From Syntrophus gentianae (GTDB taxonomy: Bacteria; Desulfobacterota; Syntrophia; Syntrophales; Syntrophaceae), in the NCBI RefSeq assembly GCF_900109885.1, contig NZ_FOBS01000001.1, positions 62,001 through 126,000 on the forward strand: a stretch of DNA of 64,000 nucleotides. The letters are read 5' to 3'. Below the pieces are notes generated by a model, which did not search any database, was not told the origin of the DNA, and worked only from the letters and a program-made list of their open reading frames with translations. Below, piece by piece: positions 53,085-62,272 of the stretch; position 1 is the stretch's first letter; each line of letters starts with the position of its first letter. A program made the translations under genes and the position numbers.

Positions 53085-53663
53085 TTACTGCTCCTTTCCG
53101 CCCGGCTTGGCTGCCCGGTATCCCGCCTTGACGGCCTCGGCCTCGGTCATGTAGCTTCCCGCCCTGGTCTTTCCGTACCAGTAGCTCCCCTCCCGGTGAT
53201 AGATCTTGGAATCGGAATTCGCCCAGACCATGCCCTTTCCAGCGGGTGGAGCCGCCACCTTGGCAGGGGCGGCAGCCTTCGGAGCCGCAGGAGTCTTGAC
53301 GGCTGTCGGGGCTGGCGCTGCAGGCTTCTGAACAGACTTTACGGCCGGTGTTGCCGTCCCGGCGCCGACGGTGACCTGGGGCGAGAGTTTCTGCACGGTA
53401 GCAGCCGGAATCCCGGCTTTGCTGGTCAGCTCTGAAACCGAGGTATAGGGACGGCCGGCAATGATTTTCTTGGCCGTGGCAGGTCCTATGCCGGGAAGCT
53501 TCTCCAGATCCGCCTGCGGGGCAGTGTTCAGATTAACTAGGCCCGCCGCCGTTGCGGCTTTCCCCGTCGTCTGCGGGGCGGCAAATGCACCTGACAGCGG
53601 CAGCAATACGGCGAAAACAAAAATCCCCAAACACGTTGCTATCCTTCCAATCATCTTCTGCAT
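53085..53663 (-). CDS. Exported ComEA-like helix-hairpin-helix protein with extra C-terminal domain
   Basis: This protein is 192 residues. Residues 1-28 are a signal peptide ending GAFAA. Residues about 40-95 are a ComEA-type helix-hairpin-helix (VNLNTAPQADLEKLPGIGP) that binds DNA. A Pro/Ala/Lys-rich linker follows (95-140). The C-terminal ~45 residues (VWANSDSKIYHREGSYWYG, then KAGYRAAKPG) match a small domain often fused to secreted nucleases or lipoproteins. GGAGGAGGTAGA precedes the ATG. A role in DNA uptake or surface DNA binding is likely, but no other competence genes are present. Confidence 0.85.
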   Translation of the reverse strand: MQKMIGRIATCLGIFVFAVLLPLSGAFAAPQTTGKAATAAGLVNLNTAPQADLEKLPGIGPATAKKIIAGRPYTSVSELTSKAGIPAATVQKLSPQVTVGAGTATPAVKSVQKPAAPAPTAVKTPAAPKAAAPAKVAAPPAGKGMVWANSDSKIYHREGSYWYGKTRAGSYMTEAEAVKAGYRAAKPGGKEQ

Positions 53664-53854
53664 TCTACCTCCTCCTTTTCCCTTGATTTTCTGTTCACTC
53701 CAATATCACGTTACGGAAAAAAAAGACTTCACCCCATTCGAAAATGGAGCTCTATCAACCGGATCGGTCAACTCAGAGACTACCGCGGGGACACTGAAAA
53801 GATCTCCTGCCGGCCAGAAAACAGAATTTTACCGGGATCAAAGCCGTAAGCCTT

Positions 53855-54187
53855 TTATATTCCCAGATTTGCAAGCATGGAACAGATTCTGTTGACGACA
53901 CCGACCAGCGTCGGATGCGAAGTTTCGAAACCCTCAACGGATGCGGCCAGACCATCGATCGACAGCTGGAGAAGTGCCGGATTCTTTTCCTGCCGGGTGG
54001 CTTCGCGGGTCGATATCGCGGCAAACCCCGTGATGCTTTCCGCGTGCTCCGTATGCGTCTTGGAGAGTTCCTCGATTTCTCCCTTGAGTTCAGAAACGAG
54101 GTTCAGAAGTTCAGATCGGTTCTCTTCGGTCACCGTCTCCGTCTTTTTCAACCTCTCTTCAATCTTGTTCAGAGTATTCTGGATCAT
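53855..54187 (-). CDS. DUF4404-like small helical protein
   Basis: This protein is 110 residues and resembles the DUF4404 family: a helical N-terminal part (KIEERLKKTETVTEENRSEL) and a conserved C-terminal block with FETSHPTLVGVVNRICSMLANLGI. The function is unknown. GGAAGGAGATCGCC precedes the ATG. Confidence 0.8.
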   Translation of the reverse strand: MIQNTLNKIEERLKKTETVTEENRSELLNLVSELKGEIEELSKTHTEHAESITGFAAISTREATRQEKNPALLQLSIDGLAASVEGFETSHPTLVGVVNRICSMLANLGI

Positions 54188-54656
54188 GGCGATCTCCTTC
54201 CAAAAACAAATTCATTCTTCCTGACGAAGACCTCGCGCAGAGACTAAGGCAGCTCATACAAGTCAACATCGCCGGGTCCGCTACCCGGGGGGTTCAAGAT
54301 CAGCAGGACGTCGTTTGACGGAAATGCAGGGGAAATATAGAGGAAATCCATGCGTCGCCTCCGAGGAACAAAACTTGTTGGTTAAGCCTGGGTTCCAACG
54401 ATAACATTTTACATGGACACGAAACGGATTTGCTTAAAAATCTGTGATTTGACGATCTCAATACATTTTCAATATAAAACAAGATAATCTTGCCTGTCAA
54501 AGAAAATGGTGCTCAGGCAAGGAACAGAACTTCAAATGAATCAAATCTGCGGTGCGGAAGGATTGGAAATGGCGCCCGGTTGCCGGATGGTCGGGGGGAG
54601 CACACAAAGGTCATGCCCGGCCCCGGGTGCCAAAGGATTTAAACCCTTTTCCTCAT
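54188..54656. other. Intergenic region without recognised features
   Basis: These 469 bases lie upstream of the DUF4404-like gene and downstream of the His-rich gene. I see no supported gene, RNA or strong hairpin. A + strand frame running from 54506 over the next gene is its antisense shadow. Confidence 0.6.
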
Positions 54657-55340
54657 TTATCTTCTATCGGATCTTTGCTGCTCTCCGCGGTCATGGCGAC
54701 CTTCGTGTTTGTCCCCTTGCGGATGCTTGTTTCCTTTTACGTGCTTTTCATGAGATTTGGCCTTCCCCTCCCGAGAAGGCTCAACCTGCCGGGAAGAAGC
54801 GTGTTTTGCCCGGATCTCCTCCCTGGAATGCCGCGGGGAAAAGCGCTCCGCATGAACTCGTGGAGAAGGAGGCTGGAATTTCATATCCCGGACGCCCCAG
54901 TTGTTCTGCCTTTCCCAATGTTTATTTTTTTCCCACCTCTTCCAGTTATTCTGAATCCGGTCGTGGGGGATGGGTTGATAGTCCCACGGATGGCCCTTCC
55001 AATGGTGCGCATGGTAGTCGTGCCGCCAGTGCTGGGGGACACGGCCATAAAAAGAGGGAACGCGGGGATAATGAGCCCAGCCGGAGTTATAGTTTTTTGA
55101 ACGATACCAGCGTCCTTCCCATGGGCGCCACCACCAGCCATTGTAAAAGAAAATGTCCGCCTGAACGTCCGGAAAGCCATAGACGTAAGTCCCGGGAATC
55201 ACCACTGCCGGCGGCGGCACGGAAAACAAGAAAGGCGGCGGAAGGGGAATACTCACATGAACATCTACATCAGCCATGGCCGACATTGGAACGACCATAG
55301 CCAGAATCCATAACATTGCACCAAAAAGGATTTTTTTCAT
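54657..55340 (-). CDS. Exported His/Arg/Trp-rich protein
   Basis: This protein is 227 residues. Residues 1-23 are a signal peptide ending SAMA. The first half is rich in Pro, Trp and Tyr (NGWWWRPWEGRWYRS) and resembles small YXWGXW-type envelope proteins. The second half is very rich in His, Lys and Arg (RWEKNKHWERQNNWG, then HVKGNKHPQGDKHEGRHDRG). Metal binding or polyanion binding at the cell surface is possible. A related gene follows upstream on the same strand (55457-55759). Confidence 0.75.
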   Translation of the reverse strand: MKKILFGAMLWILAMVVPMSAMADVDVHVSIPLPPPFLFSVPPPAVVIPGTYVYGFPDVQADIFFYNGWWWRPWEGRWYRSKNYNSGWAHYPRVPSFYGRVPQHWRHDYHAHHWKGHPWDYQPIPHDRIQNNWKRWEKNKHWERQNNWGVRDMKFQPPSPRVHAERFSPRHSREEIRAKHASSRQVEPSREGKAKSHEKHVKGNKHPQGDKHEGRHDRGEQQRSDRR

Positions 55341-55456
55341 CTTGTCGGCTCCTTCGTTTCTTCTCTTATCGAAATATCTCGGTCCTATTCACAATCACCG
55401 GTTCGGCGAACCAGTTCGCCCGAACCGATCCCTTTTCCAGAGGAAACACCGATTTT

Positions 55457-55759
55457 CTAATGAATATTCACGCTTATTCCGGGAAACCAGAAGCTGATCC
55501 CCGGAAGCGGCACAAGGGGAAGGGCGATGCCTGCCCCTGATCTGTAAGAGGGTTCTTGATGCCTGTAGTGCTGTTCACGGGTATGCCGCCCCTGCTTGTC
55601 CCCCTCATATCCATGGCCGGAGTGCTTCCATTGATGGGCATAACCCGGCCGGTAGTCATAATGTCTACGACCGCCCCAATCCGGACCGAAGGCAAAGGCC
55701 GAAGTGGCCAGACCCGCCACCAGTAAAACCGCAATCCCTATCGACACCATTTTTTTCAT
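55457..55759 (-). CDS. Small exported His/Tyr-rich protein
   Basis: This protein is 100 residues from the ATG at 55759, which follows AAAAGGAGAACAGAGTC; a Met 21 codons upstream lacks a ribosome site. Residues 1-24 are a signal peptide ending SAFA. The mature part is His/Tyr/Arg-rich and ends in a Pro/Phe segment (LPLVPLPGISFWFPG). It resembles the C-terminus of the neighbouring His-rich protein in style, so they may act together. Confidence 0.7.
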   Translation of the reverse strand: MKKMVSIGIAVLLVAGLATSAFAFGPDWGGRRHYDYRPGYAHQWKHSGHGYEGDKQGRHTREQHYRHQEPSYRSGAGIALPLVPLPGISFWFPGISVNIH

Positions 55760-56204
55760 GACTCTGTTCTCCTTTTTCTTTTCATGTCTTTTTATCTGCC
55801 CCCAGGGCATTTCCCATGCCATGATGTAGCTGTTCGGACAAAAGCAATATAATATCGTTTGCTTACATCTCAGATGGCAGGCTGGAGTGGTTTCGACTTG
55901 TCCGGTGGCAGGAATTCTTCTGAATAGGAAATAGCCATATTCCCGTATCCAGATGGATATAAACTATCCGCTGAAGATGGACAGAGGGCTTTTCTTCCGA
56001 AGCGGGAGGGAAAATCGTGAGAAATGGACGGAAATTTACGCTTCCGACATGAAGAGACAATAAGACGCCCTTTTCCGGACAGAGACGTGATTACGGGAAA
56101 AAGAAATACGTCCTGAAGCTCTGCCGGACTGCCTCGAAGTCAACAGGGAGATGTCGAGTTAGGAAGGATTTCCGTAAAGTAAAAGGGCTTCTTGTTGCAG
56201 ACAA
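55760..56204. other. Intergenic region without recognised features
   Basis: These 445 bases separate the His/Tyr-rich gene from the methyltransferase fusion. No credible gene, tRNA or terminator was found. Confidence 0.6.
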
Positions 56205-57389
56205 TCAATCGGATTGTGCCTTCGTGCACAGCCATAAAATGCGCGACTTTTCCTCCGGTTTGAAGACGGATCGGATAAGGCGTCCCAATTCCTCTACAGA
56301 GGAGAAAAGTCCACTGTCAAAGAAGCTTTTGTACGTATCGTATGTATGGCCGGGGTGCGATTCAAAGACAATGTACTTGCCAATGTTACGTTCTGCTATC
56401 CGGGTCAGGTGTTGCGGCTTGGAAAGATGCGCGTAAATGGAAAACATGAAACCAACATCGAAGCGCTCTTCATCTCCGAGAAAATCTTTATCGATGTTGA
56501 ATTGCCGAAATTTTACATCAGGATATACACCCTCAAGCATGGAAAAGCGGCTGGCGAAGTCGACCATGCTGCTCGATATTTCAAGTCCCTGAACAGAAGC
56601 CGCACCGAAAGAGCGGACAAGGATGCTGCTCATGCCGAAATTGCTGGCTATGTCCAGTACCTTCGCACCGTTAAGCACTTCTCGCGGAATCATGGAGAGG
56701 CGCTCGATGATATCTTCACGACGTCCGGGAATAGCGACCTTTTGGTTAAAATAGATATTTGAATATGGACGGTTATTGTGCCTGGTGCCGTAGTATTCTA
56801 TTACCGGTGAAAATTTCATGAACGCCAGCTCGAACGGCCAGAGTTCTACAGGGATTTCCTGCTCTAGGGCCGATGCTATGGCAATGCGGTGATTTCCCTC
56901 AACAACGAAAAACTCTCCGCCAGGCAGTATCTGCGTTACCACAACCGGGGCTGCTTTATGCGGATGCTCCCTGAGATTGTGCAGTTCCCTCTTCAATTCC
57001 TCAACGCTTGGTTCCGACGGTGCGCTACCTGTTGTCTGTGAAGCAGCAGCCAAATAGGCTTCATAGAATCTCTTTCCAGCCTCAATTTCACTGGCATTTC
57101 CTTCTATCAGGGCCTGGGCAAGGCGGTAATGCGGCGTATCGGATACCTTGATATCCGTCCGACCGATATGCTGGAAGAAGAATTCTGCAGTAGCCTTCTT
57201 GAATTGGTAGAACCGGAGCTTGGAATATTCGTCGGGGGGTAAGGCAATAAGTTGCGCCTCCCGGGATTTACGTAAAGCCAGTTCACGTCCCCACCTTATC
57301 TTTGTGATAAAGGCGACGGGTTTTGTCTCCGGCAACCGCCGTCTGATGTTTTTCTTTATGCGTTTTATTTTTTTTCTTAATGTATCCAT
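56205..57389 (-). CDS. ParB-like/methyltransferase fusion protein
   Basis: This protein is 394 residues from the ATG at 57389 after CAAGGATGAAAGA; a Met 20 codons upstream lacks a ribosome site. The N-terminus is very basic (KKIKRIKKNIRRRLPE). Residues about 145-190 include a ParB/sulfiredoxin-like motif (GEFFVVEGNHRIAIASAL). Residues about 230-390 form a class I methyltransferase (motif I in VLDIASNFGMSSILV). Proteins of this layout occur in cell-surface glycan loci. The position next to a kinase and the core operon supports that, but the substrate is unknown. Confidence 0.75.
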   Translation of the reverse strand: MDTLRKKIKRIKKNIRRRLPETKPVAFITKIRWGRELALRKSREAQLIALPPDEYSKLRFYQFKKATAEFFFQHIGRTDIKVSDTPHYRLAQALIEGNASEIEAGKRFYEAYLAAASQTTGSAPSEPSVEELKRELHNLREHPHKAAPVVVTQILPGGEFFVVEGNHRIAIASALEQEIPVELWPFELAFMKFSPVIEYYGTRHNNRPYSNIYFNQKVAIPGRREDIIERLSMIPREVLNGAKVLDIASNFGMSSILVRSFGAASVQGLEISSSMVDFASRFSMLEGVYPDVKFRQFNIDKDFLGDEERFDVGFMFSIYAHLSKPQHLTRIAERNIGKYIVFESHPGHTYDTYKSFFDSGLFSSVEELGRLIRSVFKPEEKSRILWLCTKAQSD

Positions 57390-57469
57390 TCTTTCATCCT
57401 TGACCTGTGACAGAGAAGAATGAACAGCATTTTTACCCTGCACATTCATCTATGACTATGTCGATGGTT

Positions 57470-58267
57470 TCATAAAACATTTACCATGCGATCCAGACCA
57501 GCGTGCAGCTGCTCAATAGAGGCCCTCAAATCTCCCTTGTTCTCCACTTCTATGAGTGGCACACCGCACCGTTGCATTTCCTTCTCAGCAATGTACTGAT
57601 ATTCTTGACATACATCAAGCGAAGACATGACCTCCTGTTCATTCAATCCACGTAACCTGCGGGGGAAACTGCGCTTATGCATCCTCTTCAAACAGACTTC
57701 AGGCGAAACCCGGACGGAAATCAAGACATCGGGAAGGGGAATCAGCCTAAGATAATCGCATATGTCGCTCTCTTCCACCTTCGAACTTCCGTATCCCAGC
57801 AACACGATGCCGCGTTGAATCAACCCGGGGTCCGTCAAGATGACATCGCCCTTATCCATCACCGCCTGTGAGGCCTGAAAGTGAATGAAGCTGTCTAAGT
57901 ATCGTCCCAGAACGAGTTCCTTTTCCCATGGGGGAAAACCGCGTCTGATGAGGATACTCAAAATGAACGCCACCAGTTCTGTGTATGAATATAAAAATGA
58001 TCTCAGCAGGGCGGATTCATAGCGTGACGATCTGGAAAATACCACATCAAGGCGATCATTCAATAAAGTTAAGAGGCTTTTCAGGCTTCCGGTCCATCGA
58101 AAAGGTTCGTATTTATTCAAGTACAGTGAAAGGAGCCAGCGTTCCAAAGGTCCGTTTTTCCAATTGAAAACCCTGACACCGTGTTTTTCCATGTGCCGTA
58201 TGGCTTCATTGTAAAAAACCGTCTTTCCCGACCCCGGAAGTCCTATCATCTCGGCATATATACCCAT
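57470..58267 (-). CDS. P-loop kinase-like protein
   Basis: This protein is 265 residues from the ATG at 58267 (MGIYAEMIGLPGSGKT); upstream in-frame Mets extend it by 28 codons without support. The Walker A is GLPGSGKT. The fold otherwise resembles small-molecule or sugar kinases (DVILTDPGLIQRG, then an arginine-rich lid KRMHKRSFPRRLRG). A similar Walker A occurs in the + strand gene at 61685. A role in surface glycan modification is inferred from location. Confidence 0.7.
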   Translation of the reverse strand: MGIYAEMIGLPGSGKTVFYNEAIRHMEKHGVRVFNWKNGPLERWLLSLYLNKYEPFRWTGSLKSLLTLLNDRLDVVFSRSSRYESALLRSFLYSYTELVAFILSILIRRGFPPWEKELVLGRYLDSFIHFQASQAVMDKGDVILTDPGLIQRGIVLLGYGSSKVEESDICDYLRLIPLPDVLISVRVSPEVCLKRMHKRSFPRRLRGLNEQEVMSSLDVCQEYQYIAEKEMQRCGVPLIEVENKGDLRASIEQLHAGLDRMVNVL

Positions 58268-58656
58268 GGCATTTATTTTTTCATCAGAACACTGAACTTG
58301 AGAAAGCGGTATTAGGTATTGAATACTGAGGCCCGCATTGCCTAAAATCAATCGAACCGATATCGTCTTTAATTGTGCCTTTTATGAAAAGATGCGTTGA
58401 AGAGATAAGATAACCTTGAATGTTTTCGAAGTTTTATTTCCAGCAAAGTGATACGGTCGCTATCTAGGACAGGTATAAACTTTTGTCAATATAAATTCAC
58501 AGAGCGGCTGCATGTTCCGGCGAAGCAGTCCTATCCTTGTGAATATTTCAAAATGATCGGGTCTTGATACATTTCTTGACTTGAAGCGAGAATATGTCCT
58601 AATGTCTGCGGCAACTATTTAATTTATTTTCGGGAAGGTAACCGACACGTCCAAGC
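58268..58656 (+). promoter_or_regulatory. Divergent intergenic region with core-operon promoter (58576-58605)
   Basis: TTGACT (58576-58581), an 18-base spacer and TAATGT (58600-58605) form a good sigma70-type promoter for the downstream glycosyltransferase operon, with a leader of about 45 bases. The rest of the region is A+T-rich and holds no gene. Confidence 0.5.
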
Positions 58657-59415
58657 ATGCTGTCCGCCGTCATCATTACAAAAAACGAGGAAAACAATAT
58701 CGCCCGCTGCATAGAAAGCATCCGGGGCATCGCCGCTGAGATCGTCGTGGTGGACTCCGGCTCCAGCGACCGGACGGTCGAAATCGCCCGCTCCCTCGGG
58801 GCGAAGGTAACGCACCAGGACTGGCTGGGTTTTGCCGCGCAGAAGAATTTCGCGGCCGGTCTTGCCGTAATGGACTATGTCCTGATGCTCGACGCCGACG
58901 AGGAAGTTTCCGAAACATTGCGCAACTCCATAACAGAAGCCCTTCTGGCAAAGCGGTTCGACGGGTGGGAGCTCAATCGGAAGACCTACTATCTGGGGGA
59001 CTTCCTCGATCATGTCTGGCACCCCGAATGGCGTCTCCGTCTCTACCGCAAGGGGAAGGGCCTGTTCCACGGGGAAATCCACGAAAAGGTCGTCTGCGAG
59101 GGAAAAATCGGCCGGCTTCGGGGGGACCTGCATCACTACTCCTACAAAGGCCTGAAGGATCAGATGCTGCGGCTCGTCCGTTATGCGGAACAATCGGCGG
59201 TTCTCATGCACAGGGAAGGGAAACGGTTCCGTTTTGTCAATCTCTTCTTCAACCCCTGCTGGGCCTTTGTCAAGGTCTTGCTCCGGGGCGGCATCCGGGA
59301 CGGGTATCGCAGCTTTCTTGCCGCCAGATTCGAGGGCATCTATACCTTTTTGAAATATGCCTTTCTCCTCGAGGAAGAATTAAAGAAAAAACAGGGGAAG
59401 AACCTCTGGCAATGA
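58657..59415 (+). CDS. Family 2 glycosyltransferase (WaaE/KdtX-like)
   Basis: This protein is 252 residues. The GT-A fold opens SAVIITKNEENNIARCIES, followed by DSGSSDRTVEIARSLG and the catalytic DADEE region (LMLDADEEVSETLR). It then has WHPEWRLRLYRKG and a C-terminal amphipathic region (FNPCWAFVKVLLRGG). This matches the WaaE/KdtX type, which adds glucose to inner-core heptose of lipopolysaccharide. It is the first gene of the operon and overlaps the next by ATGA. The ribosome site is distant (AAGGTAACC). Confidence 0.9.
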   Translation: MLSAVIITKNEENNIARCIESIRGIAAEIVVVDSGSSDRTVEIARSLGAKVTHQDWLGFAAQKNFAAGLAVMDYVLMLDADEEVSETLRNSITEALLAKRFDGWELNRKTYYLGDFLDHVWHPEWRLRLYRKGKGLFHGEIHEKVVCEGKIGRLRGDLHHYSYKGLKDQMLRLVRYAEQSAVLMHREGKRFRFVNLFFNPCWAFVKVLLRGGIRDGYRSFLAARFEGIYTFLKYAFLLEEELKKKQGKNLWQ

Positions 59416-60596
59416 AGATCGCCCTGATTCGAGAGAAATACACCGATTTCGGCGGGGCGGAACGTTATGTCGCCTCTCTGGCTGAAAATCTTGCCCAACG
59501 GGGGCACGAGATCGAAATCTTCGCCCGCACCTGGAAAACCCGGAATCAGGACGGCGACGCAGGAGTTTCCCCCTCCCGCCCTATTCTCCACCGGGTCCCC
59601 GTCCTGAAAGGCCCCTCTTTCCTGCAGATCCTCAGCTTTGCCCAGAGTGTTCGCAAGATGCTGCAAAAAGGCCGCTACGACATCATTCACAGTTTTGAAC
59701 GGACGCTTTATCAGGATATCTACCGGGCCGGAGACGGCTGCCACAAGGAATGGCTCGCCCAGCGCCGGAAGATTGACCCGCCCGGAAAAGCCATTTTGCA
59801 CCGCGTCAATCCGCTGCACAGGACCCTGCTCTGGATCGAAAAGCAGATCTTCAGCGAAAAGGGCTGCCGGGCCGTCATGACCAATTCCCGGCGAGGGAAA
59901 AAGGAGATCATCGATCTATACGGCGTTCCGGAAGAAAAGATTTCCGTCATCTACACCCCTGTCGATTCAAAGCGTTTCCGCTGTGATCGCGGACCGGAAA
60001 AGAGGGAAGAGCTGCTTCGGCAATTCGGCCTGAAAGGGGAAACTTCCCTTCTTCTCTTCGTCGGCTCCGGTTTCAAGCGAAAGGGGTTGACGGCGACCCT
60101 GAAGGCCCTGGCCCTTCTGCCCTCCCCCGTCCATCTTCTTGTGGTGGGAAAGGACAGGCTGGCCCCCTATAAACGCCTGGCAGGAAATCTGGGCATTGAA
60201 AAAGCCGTCACCTTCACAGGCCCTCTTACCGACGTAGTTCCTTACTATCAGGGGGCTGACCTCTTCGTCTTCCCGACGATTTATGAACCCTTCAGCAACG
60301 TCTGCATCGAAGCCATGGCGGCAGGCCTGCCTGTCGTCACCTCCCGGATCAACGGGGCTTCGGAGGTTCTCCTCGATGGGGAAAACGGCTGCATCATCGA
60401 GGACCCTCTCGACCCGGCGGAAATCGCGGCGAAGATCCGGCTGGGGCTGGCCATTCCCAAAAACAAGATCGCCGAGAGTAATCACCACGTTCTGGACCGG
60501 CTTACCTGGGGTAATCACATCGAGCAAGTTCTTGCTTTATACAGAAATGTCCTGAACGAAAAAGGCCTGTCCGGGAAGGGAACCCGCAATGATTGA
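59412..60596 (+). CDS. GT4 glycosyltransferase (WaaG-like)
   Basis: This protein is 394 residues starting at ATG 59412, coupled by ATGA to the gene before; the frame is open further upstream but only as an antisense or overlap shadow. N-terminal IREKYTDFGGAERYVASLAE and the C-terminal GT-B motif PTIYEPFSNVCIEAMAAG, with GASEVLLDGENG, match WaaG-type lipopolysaccharide core transferases, which use a nucleotide sugar to extend inner-core heptose. Confidence 0.92.
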   Translation: MKIALIREKYTDFGGAERYVASLAENLAQRGHEIEIFARTWKTRNQDGDAGVSPSRPILHRVPVLKGPSFLQILSFAQSVRKMLQKGRYDIIHSFERTLYQDIYRAGDGCHKEWLAQRRKIDPPGKAILHRVNPLHRTLLWIEKQIFSEKGCRAVMTNSRRGKKEIIDLYGVPEEKISVIYTPVDSKRFRCDRGPEKREELLRQFGLKGETSLLLFVGSGFKRKGLTATLKALALLPSPVHLLVVGKDRLAPYKRLAGNLGIEKAVTFTGPLTDVVPYYQGADLFVFPTIYEPFSNVCIEAMAAGLPVVTSRINGASEVLLDGENGCIIEDPLDPAEIAAKIRLGLAIPKNKIAESNHHVLDRLTWGNHIEQVLALYRNVLNEKGLSGKGTRND

Positions 60597-61668
60597 CGGC
60601 TCTCCTCGCATTCTCGTCATCAAACTGCGATACCTCGGGGACGTCCTGCTCACCACTCCGGTCTTTGACGCGCTGAGGTCCCGGTATCCCGAAGCCTTCA
60701 TCGCCGCGGTTGTCAACAAGGGAACGGAAGACATGTTGACGAAAAATCCCGCCATAGATAAGATTTTGACCATTGGAAGGGATTCACGATTCTTAACGGA
60801 TTTACAAAAGCAGACTCAGCTAATAAAAGAAATTCGAACCTTACACTTTGATATAGTCCTTGAACTTACCCACAGTGACCGGGCGGCAGTTCTTGCCTGG
60901 CTCAGCGGTGCAAGAAGACGGTTTGCCTATAGACCTAGAAAAGAGAAGCGGCTCCATCTCAAGCTTTTATTGACAGACCTGATTCCCGTAAGCAGGAATC
61001 TTCATGTCATCGAGAAACATCTGGAAATGGCGAGGGCACTGGGATGCTCCTTCCTCCCCACAAAACCGGCCCTTTACTGGAGTCCTCAGGATCAAAGCAC
61101 CTGCGAAAACATCCTGAAAAACAACGGCCTGTCCGGGGATATCCCCTATATCGTCGTACATCCAACATCCACGGCGGTTCACAAAGTATGGACTGCGGAA
61201 GGCTACGCCGCACTCTGCGATTATCTGGCTGAGAAGAAGGCGATCCGGACCATTCTGATCTGCGGAAAAGATGAAGAGGAATTCCGCCTGAACCGGAAAA
61301 TCTGCGATCTGGCGAAGCGCCCCCCCCTGGACCTCGGCGGGAAATTATCTCTGAAGCAAACTGCAGCCCTGCTGTCCAAGGCCCTTCTCTTTATCGGCAT
61401 AGACTCGGGTCCCATGCACATGGCCGCCGCCGTAGGCACGCCCGTCCTGGCCATCTTCGGTCCGACACGACCCTGGCGGTGGGGGCCTTGGGGCAACGGG
61501 CAGGTCATCGTTCAGAAAAATTGGGATTGCGTCCCTTGCGGCAAGAAGGGGTGCCGGAACGATGGCGGGGAAAGCCGGTGCCTGACGGAACTGACCCCCG
61601 ATGAAGTTCTCCTGCCCGTGGAACGCAAGCTGGAGCAGATATCCCGGCAGCGCACCTTAAACCCTTGA
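60589..61668 (+). CDS. GT9 heptosyltransferase (WaaQ-like)
   Basis: This protein is 359 residues, overlapping the previous gene by eight bases. Motifs are VIKLRYLGDVLLTTPVFDAL at the N-terminus, HPTSTAVHKVW, and GIDSGPMHMAAAVGTPVLA with FGPTRPWRWGPWG near the C-terminus. These are those of heptosyltransferase III, which adds a branch heptose to the lipopolysaccharide core from ADP-heptose. The CGKKGC segment near the end is common in this subgroup. Confidence 0.93.
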   Translation: MIDGSPRILVIKLRYLGDVLLTTPVFDALRSRYPEAFIAAVVNKGTEDMLTKNPAIDKILTIGRDSRFLTDLQKQTQLIKEIRTLHFDIVLELTHSDRAAVLAWLSGARRRFAYRPRKEKRLHLKLLLTDLIPVSRNLHVIEKHLEMARALGCSFLPTKPALYWSPQDQSTCENILKNNGLSGDIPYIVVHPTSTAVHKVWTAEGYAALCDYLAEKKAIRTILICGKDEEEFRLNRKICDLAKRPPLDLGGKLSLKQTAALLSKALLFIGIDSGPMHMAAAVGTPVLAIFGPTRPWRWGPWGNGQVIVQKNWDCVPCGKKGCRNDGGESRCLTELTPDEVLLPVERKLEQISRQRTLNP

Positions 61669-61684
61669 CAGAGAAAGAGGTCCT

Positions 61685-62272
61685 ATGACAAGGGAAATTC
61701 AGGAAAGGGATATCGGCACGATGGACGGGATAGAAGGGCTGGAAAGGCTTCGCCGGGAAGTGGAGAATCTTCTTCTGTCCTCTCCGAAGATTGTTGTCGC
61801 CGTTGCAGGACTTCCAGGCAGCGGGAAAACCGTTTTTGTAAAAGATTTTGTCCGGCTGGGTTTCGGCCGCCTGGGGAAAAGGGACATCGTGGTCATCGAC
61901 GACAACACGCTCTATACGACGTCTTTCTGGAAGCTGAACTGGAAAAAAGTGCCCCTTCGCAAAGATCTCTGGAGGGACTTTCTGGCGACCCTGGACTGCA
62001 AGGTGGTGATCTTTTCGAACTGGGTTCCCAGCCGCTTTATGGATTCCGCGGATATCCTGGTGAATCTTGCCGTTTCCGAACCCAGGCGATTATCGAGACT
62101 CAGGAAAAGAGAGAGGAAACATCCGGAAAAATTCGAAATCCAGCAGAAAAAGACGACCCTCCCCGTTGAACCGCCCTTTTCCGCCAACCTGACGATGACG
62201 CTGATCCACGATAACCGCATCTCTTTTCTCTGGGGCCTCTTCTGGAAAGTGCGCCGAGGTCTTTCCCTATGA
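61685..62272 (+). CDS. P-loop kinase-like protein in the core operon
   Basis: This protein is 195 residues with a Walker A at AGLPGSGKT and IVVIDDNTLY as a likely second motif. It lacks a recognisable lid and is small for a sugar kinase. Position inside the transferase operon suggests phosphorylation of core sugar or a related regulatory role. It overlaps the next gene by ATGA. Confidence 0.65.
   Translation: MTREIQERDIGTMDGIEGLERLRREVENLLLSSPKIVVAVAGLPGSGKTVFVKDFVRLGFGRLGKRDIVVIDDNTLYTTSFWKLNWKKVPLRKDLWRDFLATLDCKVVIFSNWVPSRFMDSADILVNLAVSEPRRLSRLRKRERKHPEKFEIQQKKTTLPVEPPFSANLTMTLIHDNRISFLWGLFWKVRRGLSL

Noticed and set aside
54506-55300. 264-codon + strand frame
   Set aside because: It lies opposite the His-rich exported gene, has no ribosome site and has a random-looking composition.
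58965-59411. Upstream extension of the GT4 glycosyltransferase frame
   Set aside because: The extra 149 codons overlap the GT2 gene out of frame and are Arg/Pro/Ser-rich; the family start is the ATG at 59412.
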